Assembly (NCBI GenBank): GCA_036274645.1
Contig: DASUFH010000135.1
Span: 1-14,481 of the forward strand
Reading direction: 5' to 3'
DNA from: DASUFH01 sp036274645
GTDB lineage: Bacteria > Acidobacteriota > Terriglobia > 20CM-2-55-15
Length of the DNA: 14,481 nucleotides
In this document: positions 6,692-13,425 of the stretch, piece by piece
Layout: each line of letters begins with the position of its first letter
Numbering within the stretch: the stretch's first letter is position 1
The notes under the pieces: model-generated
What the model was told of the DNA's origin: nothing
The model's input: the letters and a program-made list of their open reading frames with translations, nothing else
Databases searched by the model: none
Program-made: the position numbers and the translations under genes

Positions 6692-7375
6692 TCATGCGGT
6701 CGAGCCGGCCAGCGCGATGAGCGCCTGGCGCGCTTCGTCCATGGTCGATATCGGCGAAGGGAATTCCAGACGGCGCTTGCCGGCGTCCGTCATCAGATCG
6801 AACCCTTCCCCATCGATACCGACCATCACCGCCTCGGCTCCCGCATATCGCTTCAACGCGTCCGGATGGTCCTGGTTCATGTGCTGAAGGATTCTCGATT
6901 CCTGCGCCGCGGAAAACGGATTCCGCGTCGCAAACTCATCCGGCTCGACCCAGTAGATCTGGCCAAATCCGCCGATGTATCGAATGCGCACCGGACTCAA
7001 ACGGTAGAACGAAAAATCGTGTGTGCCCTGATATTGTTGCGCCGACGGAAAGTAGCGGAAGTAGCGCGCCGCAGCGCCGTCAGCGGCTGCCGGATCCAGC
7101 GCCTGCGCGTCCGCGACACAGGTCACGCGCCCGGCGGCCTGCACGTCGCCGTCTACGATCCGCTCGATAACGGTCAGGGACACTTTAGGATTGGCTCCGA
7201 TATTCCGGGTGTGCTGGGCAATCGCGCTGATATAGATCACCGGATGCCCGTCCGCGTCGATGCAGTATGGCGTCACGGAGCCGAACGGATATCCCGGCAA
7301 CTCGAAAGACATGGTGGACAACACGCCAAAGCTTTCCCGCAATAACAGTCTTCGAGCATCCTCTTTCGTTCGCAC
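6692..7375 (-). CDS. HugZ-like FMN-binding split-barrel protein with DUF2470 domain
   Basis: A 227-aa protein with an N-terminal pyridoxamine-phosphate-oxidase-like split barrel (about 1-145; GVLSTMSFELPGYPFGSVTPY, then YISAIAQHTRNIGANPKVSL) and a C-terminal DUF2470 domain (about 155-225) marked by ILQHMNQDHPDAL. This layout is that of HugZ and related haem-degrading or haem-binding proteins, and of several uncharacterised flavoproteins. Whether it degrades haem cannot be told from sequence. The start is GTG at 7375 with GGAGG ten bases upstream; the N-terminus MRTKEDARRLL fits the family. It heads a likely two-gene unit with the DNA glycosylase, and a link to oxidative-stress handling is possible but is inference. 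Confidence 0.85.
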   Translation of the reverse strand: MRTKEDARRLLLRESFGVLSTMSFELPGYPFGSVTPYCIDADGHPVIYISAIAQHTRNIGANPKVSLTVIERIVDGDVQAAGRVTCVADAQALDPAAADGAAARYFRYFPSAQQYQGTHDFSFYRLSPVRIRYIGGFGQIYWVEPDEFATRNPFSAAQESRILQHMNQDHPDALKRYAGAEAVMVGIDGEGFDLMTDAGKRRLEFPSPISTMDEARQALIALAGSTA

Positions 7376-7438
7376 GGTATTTTGACCTCCACTCTCTGCA
7401 GTCTAAACCAGGGGAGCGCCTCCGTCGTGAGTTCCCTT

Positions 7439-7457
7439 GGGCGGTCATAGACCGCCC
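7439..7457. repeat. Single REP-like palindrome
   Basis: A perfect core GGGCGGTC-ATA-GACCGCCC in the right-hand orientation of the paired elements. The following bases CACAAGCA also follow the right unit of copy 2 (after 12453), so more than the palindrome is shared. It lies in the divergent intergenic region 7376-7657, which otherwise shows only the ribosome binding sites of the two flanking genes; I see no clear promoter boxes. Confidence 0.8.
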
Positions 7458-7657
7458 TGCACAAGCAGAAGTGGAAAGGAAACGCGTTACAAACCGGTCA
7501 GAGTCTGCTCAGAAACTGTACACCTTGAAGACAGTCCGGGCGCCGGCGGCCCCTGTCCGTCGGGACTCACGCCAATGGCTGTCCATTTGCCGCTAGTACT
7601 CCAGCCGGAGCTGCGACGGCTCACGGCGTGATTCGCAATGAATTCTCAGGAGGCCAC

Positions 7658-8053
7658 ATGAGCCACGAAAGCAGTTCCCAACACGAAGGACCCGGCATTG
7701 GCGACAAGATGAACAATGCCCAGGAGCGCCTGCTGGAATTTGCGTCCAGGTTCCGCGACCGGGCGTCGCAACTGGGCGCCACGGTCTCGGAAAAGGTCGA
7801 TCGCAAACGGGCCACCGCCGCAGACGGGCTCGACCGGGCCGCGTCATCGCTGCACAATCGCGTCGGATCGGCGGCCAACCGGGCGCACGGAGTTGTGCAT
7901 GGAATCGAGTCCACGGCGGACTACCTGCGCAATCACCGGCTGGCCGATATGGGCAACGACTTCAAGGACGTCTGCCGCCGTAATCCCATCTCGGCAGTGA
8001 TCTCCGCCGCCTTCGTCGGATTCGTGCTCGGCAGAACGTTGCGCCGCCGGTAG
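7658..8053 (+). CDS. DUF883/ElaB-like C-terminally membrane-anchored protein
   Basis: A 131-aa protein with a hydrophilic, charged, mostly helical N-terminal two thirds (20-105, rich in A, R, D, E and S, compatible with amphipathic or coiled-coil helix) and one C-terminal membrane segment (about 110-126, NPISAVISAAFVGFVLG) ending in an arginine cluster. The pattern RRNP-hydrophobic-GFVLG-RR resembles the C-terminal anchor of the DUF883 family (ElaB/YqjD), which tether to the inner membrane and in E. coli associate with stationary-phase ribosomes. The start at 7658 is decided by AGGAGG at 7648-7653; an ATG ten codons earlier lacks such a site. Function here is unknown. The family call is by pattern only. 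Confidence 0.8.
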   Translation: MSHESSSQHEGPGIGDKMNNAQERLLEFASRFRDRASQLGATVSEKVDRKRATAADGLDRAASSLHNRVGSAANRAHGVVHGIESTADYLRNHRLADMGNDFKDVCRRNPISAVISAAFVGFVLGRTLRRR

Positions 8054-8103
8054 CGCCGGATTGCGCCGGGGTAGCGTCAGGCGAAGAGGCGTTACACTGG
8101 CGC

Positions 8104-9714
8104 ATGCGCCGCTTTTCCGAGACTGCGGAAACGATCGCGAAGACGCCGTCGAGACTCCGGAAGATTCGGGTCCTTGCCGGCTACTTCCGGGATCTGTCCG
8201 ACCCGGACCTTCGCGCCGCGGCGGTATTCTTCACGGGACGGCCCTTCCCTCTGTCCGACGCCCGAACGCTCAACGTGGGCGGCGCGGCGCTGGCGCGGAC
8301 AATTCTCGCTGCGGCCGGAGCGTCCGAAGCGGACCTGGGGGCGTCCTACCTTGCGCATGGCGATCTCGGCGACGCCGCGCGCCGCCTGCTGCCGGAAAGA
8401 GATCAACCGGGAATCACGCCTTCCGATCTTTCCACGGTGTTCGACCGCCTCGCGTTGGCGTCCGGAACACAGGCAAGGCAGGAGATCCTCGACGCTCTTT
8501 TCCAGCGCCTGACCCCTTCGGAAGCGCAATACGTCATCAAGATCGTCACCGGTGACCTGCGCATCGGTCTCCAGGAAAGCACTGTTGAAGAAGCCATCAG
8601 CCAGGCCTTCCATCAGCCGGCGAACGTCGTACGTCGCGGCAACATGGCTCTCGGCGACATCGGCGAAACCGTCCTCCGCGCTCGACACGGAAGCGTCGCC
8701 GAGACCGGCTTCCAGTTGTTCCGGCCGCTCAAGTTCATGTTGGCAACCCCCGTCGATAACGAACAGGAAGTTTTCGACAACTTCGACGCGGCGTTCTACG
8801 TGGAAGACAAATACGACGGCATCCGCGGCCAGCTGCATATTGGCGATTCCGGCGCGGCGCTGTATTCCCGCACGCGGGACGATATTTCCTCCCAGTTCCC
8901 CGAAATCGTCGACGCCGCGCGCCAGAGCGCCGGCGCGGAAATCCTCGACGGAGAAGTTGTCGCCTACCGGGACGGAACGATCCTGCCCTTCGCGCTGCTG
9001 CAAAAACGCCTGGGACGTAAACAGCCGGGCCGCGCTCTGCTTGAAGAGATCCCGGCCGCCTTCATGACTTTCGATCTGCTGTTTCACCAGGGCGCGCTGC
9101 TCATCGACGAGCCTCTCCACCGCCGCAAGGCGCTGCTCCAGGAGCTTTCGTTTCCGGAACGAATCATTGCCGCCCCGTTCCACCTGATTGAACATCGTGA
9201 GCCCCTTACGCCCTACTTCGAAGAGGCCGAAGCGCGCCGCAACGAAGGTCTGATGCTGAAATCCGCAAGCTCCCCCTATGTTCCGGGAAAACGGGGCAGG
9301 AGCTGGCTGAAATGGAAAAAGGCCCTGGCCACGCTGGATGTCGTTGTGACCGGCGTCGAACTGGGACATGGCCGCCGGCGGAGCGTGCTGTCGGACTACA
9401 CCTTCGCGGTCCGCAATGACGGACAGTTGCTCAACATCGGCAAAGCGTATTCCGGACTGACCGACAATGAGATCCTTCGGATGACGGAATTCTTCGAGAA
9501 CCATACGATTCGAGCGATGGGGCGATTCCGGCTCGTCGAACCGGTGGTGGTCCTGGAAGTGACGTTCAACGGCGTTCAGCGCAGTCCCCGGCACAAGAGC
9601 GGCTTTGCCCTGAGGTTCCCCCGTATCGTTCGCATCCGCACGGACAAGACCGTGAACGATATCGATACCCTCGAGTCGGTCGAAAAGATCTATCAGGCGG
9701 CATCCTTACACTGA
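8104..9714 (+). CDS. ATP-dependent DNA ligase
   Basis: A 536-aa ligase that seals nicks using ATP. It has an N-terminal DNA-binding domain (about 1-205), then the nucleotidyltransferase domain with motif I K236-YDG in EDKYDGIRG (the lysine that is adenylated), the ILDGEVVAY strand with E284, motif III FMTFDLLF (320-327), motif IV EGLMLKS (381-387) and motif V WLKWKK (401-406). An OB-fold domain closes the protein. The architecture is that of archaeal/eukaryotic-type ligases and of the bacterial ligase found in MPE-ligase-Lhr-exonuclease clusters, not of LigD. None of those partner genes is in this window. It is additional to the NAD-dependent LigA that bacteria normally use. The start has no strong ribosome binding site. 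Confidence 0.93.
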   Translation: MRRFSETAETIAKTPSRLRKIRVLAGYFRDLSDPDLRAAAVFFTGRPFPLSDARTLNVGGAALARTILAAAGASEADLGASYLAHGDLGDAARRLLPERDQPGITPSDLSTVFDRLALASGTQARQEILDALFQRLTPSEAQYVIKIVTGDLRIGLQESTVEEAISQAFHQPANVVRRGNMALGDIGETVLRARHGSVAETGFQLFRPLKFMLATPVDNEQEVFDNFDAAFYVEDKYDGIRGQLHIGDSGAALYSRTRDDISSQFPEIVDAARQSAGAEILDGEVVAYRDGTILPFALLQKRLGRKQPGRALLEEIPAAFMTFDLLFHQGALLIDEPLHRRKALLQELSFPERIIAAPFHLIEHREPLTPYFEEAEARRNEGLMLKSASSPYVPGKRGRSWLKWKKALATLDVVVTGVELGHGRRRSVLSDYTFAVRNDGQLLNIGKAYSGLTDNEILRMTEFFENHTIRAMGRFRLVEPVVVLEVTFNGVQRSPRHKSGFALRFPRIVRIRTDKTVNDIDTLESVEKIYQAASLH

Positions 9715-9772
9715 ATGTCTGTTTCTAGCGATGACGCCCAAATTCAGAACTTCAGCTATTCCGAAACATCGT

Positions 9773-9791
9773 GGGCGGTCATAGACCGCCC
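9773..9791. repeat. Single REP-like palindrome between convergent genes
   Basis: A perfect GGGCGGTC-ATA-GACCGCCC core. CGAAAC immediately before it matches the flank of the right unit of copy 2, so this is a right-half module without its left partner. It lies in the 136-base gap between the convergent ligase and ettA genes, where a hairpin could act as a bidirectional 3' end structure, although no T-tract follows. Confidence 0.8.
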
Positions 9792-9850
9792 CTACCGCAG
9801 ACGCCTGGCCTCGATGAATGTCGGATCGGCAGACCCGCAGCCAGCGGCTG

Positions 9851-11536
9851 TCAGTCGCGCGTCAACTGACGCCGGCGGGCGCGCCTGGCCGGGTCGTCAT
9901 CCGCGCCCATCCGGGCCCGGCGATCCGCCTCGTAGTCGGAATAGTTCCCGGCGAACCAGACGACGTTGTTGCCACCCTCAAAGGCCAGAATATGCGTGGC
10001 GACCCGATCGAGAAACCATCGATCGTGACTGATCACGACCGCGCAGCCGGCAAAGTTCTCCAGCGCTTCCTCGAGCGCGCGCAGCGTGTTGACGTCGAGG
10101 TCGTTCGTGGGCTCGTCGAGCAGAAGGACGTTGGCCCCTTCGTGCAGGATTTTGGCCATGTGCACGCGATTACGCTCTCCGCCGGAAAGCGTTCCGATCT
10201 TCTTCTGCTGGTCTGTGCCGGAAAAATTGAACCGGGCGACATAAGCGCGGGAGTTGGTGGGACGGTTCCCCAGCATGATGGTTTCCTGGCCACCGGAAAT
10301 CTCCTCCCAGATGGACTTGTTCGGGCTGAGTGTTTCGCGGCTCTGATCGACATAGGCCAGCTTCACCGTATCGCCCGTGCGGATCGAACCGCGATCCGGC
10401 TTTTCCTGGCCGGTAATCATGCGGAACAATGTGGTCTTGCCGGCGCCATTGGGTCCGATGACCCCGACGATGCCCCCGGGTGGAAGCGCAAACGACATGC
10501 CTTCCATCAACGTCCGGTCCCCGTAGCTTTTGCCGACGCCTTCGGCCTCGATCACCACGTTCCCGAGACGCGGTCCGGGCGGAATGTAGATTTCCAGATC
10601 GCCTGAACGTTTCTCGCTCTCCTGACTGAGCAATGCCTCGTAGGCGTTGATGCGCGCCTTCCCTTTTGCCTGCCGCCCCTTCGGCGACATCCGAATCCAC
10701 TCCAGCTCGCGCTGAAGCGTCTTCTGGCGGTTGGACTCCGACTTCTCTTCATTTGCCAGTCGCGCCTGCTTCTGTTCAAGCCACGACGAGTAGTTTCCCT
10801 GCCAGGGAATGCCCTGACCGCGATCGAGTTCAAGAATCCATCCGGCAACGTTGTCGAGAAAATAACGGTCGTGCGTGACGGCAATGACGGTGCCGGGGTA
10901 TTCCTGAAGATGATGCTCGAGCCAGGCGACGGACTCGGCGTCGAGATGGTTCGTGGGTTCGTCGAGCAGCAGGATATCGGGCTGCTGCAGCAGGAGCCGG
11001 CACAGCGCCACTCGCCGCCGCTCTCCGCCGGAAAGAACCTTCACCGGCGTTTCTCCCGAGGGACAACCGAGCGCGCTCATGGCGAGATCGAGGCGGCTGT
11101 CGAGATCCCACGCGTTCAGGGCTTCAAGCTTCTCCTGTACGGCGCCCTGCCGCTCGAGCAAACCGGTCATCTCGTCGTCGGTCATGGGCTCGCCGAACTT
11201 TTCGTTGATGCGATCGTATTCTTCGAGAAGATCCACCGTCTTCTGGACGCCCTCACGAACAATCTCGCGGACGGTTTTCGTGTCGTCCAGTTTCGGCTCC
11301 TGTTCAAGGAGGCCCACGGTGTGGCCGGGAGACAATACCGTCTGGCCGAGGAACTCCGTGTCCTGGCCAGCCAGAATGCGCAGGAGCGAACTCTTACCGG
11401 AACCGTTCAATCCGAGCACGCCGATCTTGGCGCCGTAGAAATAGGAAAGGTAAATGTCTTTGAGGACGGCCTTCTTGTCGTAGTACTTGCTGACACCGAC
11501 CATTGAATAGATGACTTTGTTCGGAACGTTACTCAT
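9851..11536 (-). CDS. ettA: ABC-F protein EttA, energy-dependent translational throttle
   Basis: A 561-aa soluble ABC-F ATPase that binds the ribosomal E site and gates the first elongation steps according to ATP/ADP ratio. Two nucleotide-binding domains are visible: Walker A GLNGSGKSS (about 42-50), signature LSGGERRRVAL and Walker B LLLDEPTNHLD in the first; GPNGAGKTT, LSGGERNRVHM and LLLDEPTNDLD in the second. The arm insertion (about 95-140) and the linker with SPKGRQAKGKARINAYE and IPPGPRLGNVVIEAEGV are typical of the EttA subfamily, and length agrees (555 aa in E. coli). The C-terminus ends in an arginine-rich tail. The ATG at 11536 overlaps the stop of a tiny upstream frame as ATGA and has AGAGGAG three bases before it. 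Confidence 0.94.
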   Translation of the reverse strand: MSNVPNKVIYSMVGVSKYYDKKAVLKDIYLSYFYGAKIGVLGLNGSGKSSLLRILAGQDTEFLGQTVLSPGHTVGLLEQEPKLDDTKTVREIVREGVQKTVDLLEEYDRINEKFGEPMTDDEMTGLLERQGAVQEKLEALNAWDLDSRLDLAMSALGCPSGETPVKVLSGGERRRVALCRLLLQQPDILLLDEPTNHLDAESVAWLEHHLQEYPGTVIAVTHDRYFLDNVAGWILELDRGQGIPWQGNYSSWLEQKQARLANEEKSESNRQKTLQRELEWIRMSPKGRQAKGKARINAYEALLSQESEKRSGDLEIYIPPGPRLGNVVIEAEGVGKSYGDRTLMEGMSFALPPGGIVGVIGPNGAGKTTLFRMITGQEKPDRGSIRTGDTVKLAYVDQSRETLSPNKSIWEEISGGQETIMLGNRPTNSRAYVARFNFSGTDQQKKIGTLSGGERNRVHMAKILHEGANVLLLDEPTNDLDVNTLRALEEALENFAGCAVVISHDRWFLDRVATHILAFEGGNNVVWFAGNYSDYEADRRARMGADDDPARRARRRQLTRD

Positions 11537-11568
11537 GAACTCCTCTTGAATGTCACAACGTTGGTCAT
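11533..11568 (-). CDS. Possible 11-aa leader ORF coupled to ettA
   Basis: An ATG at 11568 preceded by AGAGAAAG opens a short frame encoding MTNVVTFKRSS, whose TGA stop overlaps the ettA ATG (ATGA). It is too short for homology. The arrangement would allow translational coupling or attenuation-type control of ettA. The alternative is that it is a by-product of a small duplication of the ettA initiation region. Confidence 0.35.
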   Translation of the reverse strand: MTNVVTFKRSS

Positions 11569-11588
11569 GGCTTTCTCTTGAATGTCAC
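11533..11588. repeat. Imperfect 24-base direct repeat at the ettA start
   Basis: Two copies at 11533-11556 and 11565-11588 share the 14-base block CTCTTGAATGTCAC exactly and TCATG at the other end. Read on the minus strand, each copy holds GTGACATTCAAGAG followed by an ATG, so both ribosome binding site and start codon are duplicated, 32 bases apart. Confidence 0.75.
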
Positions 11589-11612
11589 TGAAATGAAAAG
11601 CGGCGCGAGGCT

Positions 11613-12083
11613 TTACCGCGACTGCCGGGACGCGGCGCCGTCGTCGGGCGTCGGAGAGTTCAACTCCAACTCCAGGTGCGCGATGTAGAAACGAAGAAAC
11701 GGCTCGGGATAGGTCTCTTTGAAATGCTCGACAACGCGATCCCCCCATCCTTCGCTGAGATAGGCCTTCGGATCGATGTCGTTGGCGAAAAACCCGTCGG
11801 TGTGGGGAATGCCGATGAAATCCAGAATGGCCACGATCACGTCCAGCCGGGACAGCAGGACGGCCTGCGCCAGGTCTCTGGCGAGATCTTCGTCGTGGGC
11901 CGACACACGCTCCCAGAGACGTCCGGAAGCCTTCCTCAGGCTCTCGACATTGAGCTTGGTCAGGCGGGTTCGCGCCTTGAGCCCGTCATAGAGCTGATAG
12001 GTTTTGAGTTTTCCAATGGAGATACTGCGGATGAACTGACTGAAGCTGTCGGGCCCGAGACTGACGAAAATATTCGAAATCAT
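11613..12083 (-). CDS. Hypothetical protein upstream of ettA
   Basis: I do not recognise this 156-aa protein. The N-terminus MISNIFVSLGPDSFSQFIRSISIGKLKTYQLYDGLKARTRLTKL is followed by a helical region rich in charged residues and leucine (LRKASGRLWERVSAHDEDLARDLAQAVLLSRLDVIVAILDFIGIPH), then FFANDIDPKAYLSEGWGDRVVEHFKETYPEPFLRFYIAHLELEL. There is no signal peptide or membrane segment; it looks like a cytoplasmic all-alpha protein. The start is uncertain: a GTG seven codons earlier (12104) has a G-rich sequence upstream, while the ATG at 12083 has no Shine-Dalgarno sequence. It ends 44 bases before the leader ORF and may be co-transcribed with ettA. Confidence 0.7.
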   Translation of the reverse strand: MISNIFVSLGPDSFSQFIRSISIGKLKTYQLYDGLKARTRLTKLNVESLRKASGRLWERVSAHDEDLARDLAQAVLLSRLDVIVAILDFIGIPHTDGFFANDIDPKAYLSEGWGDRVVEHFKETYPEPFLRFYIAHLELELNSPTPDDGAASRQSR

Positions 12084-12245
12084 GACAAAGGAAGAGCGTA
12101 ACACGGCCCGGGTCCCCCCGGTTCTTCATTGCCAATTGTCTGACTTGCAGTTCTTTCGCTGTGCGCTGGTCGACGGTTCAGCGGACAATCGACAACCAAC
12201 AATGATCAAATTGAAAACGAGAAGGCGCCTTACCGTCTGCTTGTA

Positions 12246-12453
12246 GGCGCGGTCTATGACCGACCGACGCGTCGGAATGGAGTCGGCTGGATTTCGAAAG
12301 GATCCGCCCTCGAAACGCCGGGGCGGTCATAGAAAGCTGTGAATGAATTGGGGACAGCCTCCGAATTCAGTGAAGGTGGCGTTGATAACTCAGCATTTGT
12401 CACCGAATTCGGAGGCTGTCCCCAATTCATTCACAGCTTCATAGACCGTCCCC
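12246..12453. repeat. REP/BIME-like inverted pair, copy 2, interrupted
   Basis: The left unit (12247-12265) is GCGCGGTC-TAT-GACCGACC, a core with two changes; the right unit starts as GGGCGGTC-ATAG (12321-12332) and resumes as CATAG-ACCGTCCCC (12440-12453). Removing the inserted element and one CATAG leaves 96 bp, nearly the same length as copy 1, and the spacer shares several blocks with it. It lies downstream of the glycine-rich protein gene in the 12084-12482 intergenic region. Bases 12105-12245 show nothing further that I can support. Confidence 0.8.
12333..12439. mobile_element. MITE-like element with 35-bp inverted arms and CATAG duplication
   Basis: Bases 12334-12368 and 12405-12439 are perfect 35-base inverted repeats (beginning AAGCTGTGAATGAATTGGGG and ending in CCGAATTC); with one mismatch the symmetry runs to 40 bases, leaving a 26-base loop. 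The direct repeat CATAG flanks it at 12328-12332 and 12440-12444. The uninterrupted REP palindromes elsewhere in the window contain CATAG only once, at the hairpin tip, so this is a target-site duplication seen against known empty sites. There is no coding capacity, so a transposase must have acted in trans. The parent family is not recognised. Confidence 0.82.
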
Positions 12454-12482
12454 ACAAGCAAACGGAGCTTCGAAGCTGGTCC

Positions 12483-13298
12483 TTACCGGCCGCCGCCCGG
12501 AGCGCCACCGCCGGCGCCACGGCCGCCGCCAAAGCCACCGGCGCCGCCGCCGAAGCCGCCCGCGCCACCGCCGAAGCCGCCGGCGCCGCCACCCGGACCA
12601 CCGGCTCCGCCGCGACCGCCCGCGCCGCCTGGGCCGCCTGGGCCGCCACGACCACCGCCCGGACCACCAGCGCCACCGCGGCCACCAGCGGGCAGCGTGC
12701 CGCCTTCGGCCAGGATCTTCATGTTATCCAGCGCGCGCTGGAACATCGTTCTTCGCTGCTCCTTGTCCCGATCTTTGGCCGCGTCGTCGGGCTGCGTGGA
12801 GTTGTCCCACATCAGCGTGTAAACCAGCTTGGACGTCGTCGCCGTCAGCGGCTTGGCTTCGAGCGTGCCGTGATAAAGGATGTAGGGCCGGCCTTCCGTC
12901 ACCGGCTGCGTGTAGGTATAGGAAAGGTCGGTCTTACCCACCAGGATTTCGCGACCGATGGACCGGACCGCGCCGATTTCACCGTCTTTGCCAGAGGTGA
13001 TCGCGCACTGGACCTGCATCCATTCCCCGATGTCGCAATACTTTCCGACGCGCTTCCACACTTCTTCGGCCGGCTTGTTGACGGTGACTTCCATCACGAG
13101 GGAAACGTACGTCGGATTCGCGATCGCCACGTTACCGGCGGCGGCGCCGCCGCCCGGCCCGCCGGGACCGCCGAAACCGCCGGCCCCTCCCGGACCTCCC
13201 GGCCCTCCCGGCCCACGGCCCTGTCCAAAGGCTGCGCCGGCTGCGCACGCCACCGCAAGGGCCGCAAGCACCGCCGTTTTACTGAACTGATTTCGCAT
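12483..13298 (-). CDS. Secreted glycine-rich SRPBCC-domain protein
   Basis: A 271-aa exported protein. Residues 1-25 form a signal peptide (MRNQFSKTAVLAALAVACAAGAAFGQ); C18 follows AVA, only a poor lipobox. A Gly/Pro-rich stretch (26-56) precedes an SRPBCC/START-like domain (about 60-200) with VSLVMEVTVNKPAEEVWKRVGKYCDIGEWM, the typical first strand and helix of polyketide-cyclase-like ligand-binding folds; C88 and C98 could form a disulfide. The C-terminal 66 residues are almost purely glycine with A, P, F and R, including three GGAGGFG heptads. AAGGAG lies six bases before the ATG. Ligand and role are unknown. It lies downstream of the beta-propeller gene on the same strand, 127 bases away, and may be functionally linked to it. 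Confidence 0.85.
   Translation of the reverse strand: MRNQFSKTAVLAALAVACAAGAAFGQGRGPGGPGGPGGAGGFGGPGGPGGGAAAGNVAIANPTYVSLVMEVTVNKPAEEVWKRVGKYCDIGEWMQVQCAITSGKDGEIGAVRSIGREILVGKTDLSYTYTQPVTEGRPYILYHGTLEAKPLTATTSKLVYTLMWDNSTQPDDAAKDRDKEQRRTMFQRALDNMKILAEGGTLPAGGRGGAGGPGGGRGGPGGPGGAGGRGGAGGPGGGAGGFGGGAGGFGGGAGGFGGGRGAGGGAPGGGR
12486..12683 (-). repeat. Low-complexity glycine-codon tandem repeat inside the SRPBCC gene
   Basis: About 66 codons at the 3' end are GC-rich tandem repeats, with a 21-base period where GGAGGFG repeats three times and looser GGxGGP units before it. A related but shorter stretch lies near the 5' end of the same gene (about 13134-13226). Such repeats are prone to length change by slippage and also create long false frames on the other strand. 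Confidence 0.8.
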
Positions 13299-13375
13299 CG
13301 AACACTCCTTATCTGGGATTGGTTTTAATGACGGACGAAGTCTTTAACACAGGTTGCCGCCTCCGGCCAAGCGTA

Positions 13376-13392
13376 TCGCCGCGTACCGGCGA
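13376..13392 (-). terminator. Small hairpin downstream of the beta-propeller gene
   Basis: TCGCCG (13376-13381) and CGGCGA (13387-13392) pair around a five-base loop, about 34 bases beyond the stop codon of the minus-strand gene ending at 13426. No T-tract follows in the direction of transcription, so an intrinsic terminator is only a weak possibility. Confidence 0.2.
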
Positions 13393-13425
13393 AATTCGGC
13401 GCCTGTCCATTCAATTCCTGCGCCA

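Noticed and set aside
7372..7389. Possible decayed left partner of the REP unit at 7439
   Set aside because: It lies at the expected 73-base spacing and shares CGGT and GACC, but the rest of the palindrome and the spacer do not match, and it overlaps a start codon.
8092..9594. Long 500-codon open frame on the minus strand opposite the DNA ligase
   Set aside because: It has no recognisable domain, lies entirely within the ligase gene and is explained by high GC at third codon positions; the ligase frame has all catalytic motifs.
10871..11506. 211-codon plus-strand frame opposite ettA
   Set aside because: It lies within the ettA gene, whose two ATPase domains are unmistakable.
12333..12439. 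MITE read as an IS200/IS605 or REP-associated Y1 transposase relic
   Set aside because: Those elements do not make target duplications; the clear CATAG duplication points to a different mechanism.
12466..12477. Perfect 12-base palindrome AGCTTCGAAGCT after the SRPBCC gene
   Set aside because: It has no loop and no T-tract, so it cannot be supported as a terminator; such a palindrome can occur by chance.
12339..13328. 329-codon plus-strand frame starting inside the MITE
   Set aside because: It is the mirror of the glycine-codon repeats of the SRPBCC gene, giving alanine/threonine-rich nonsense.
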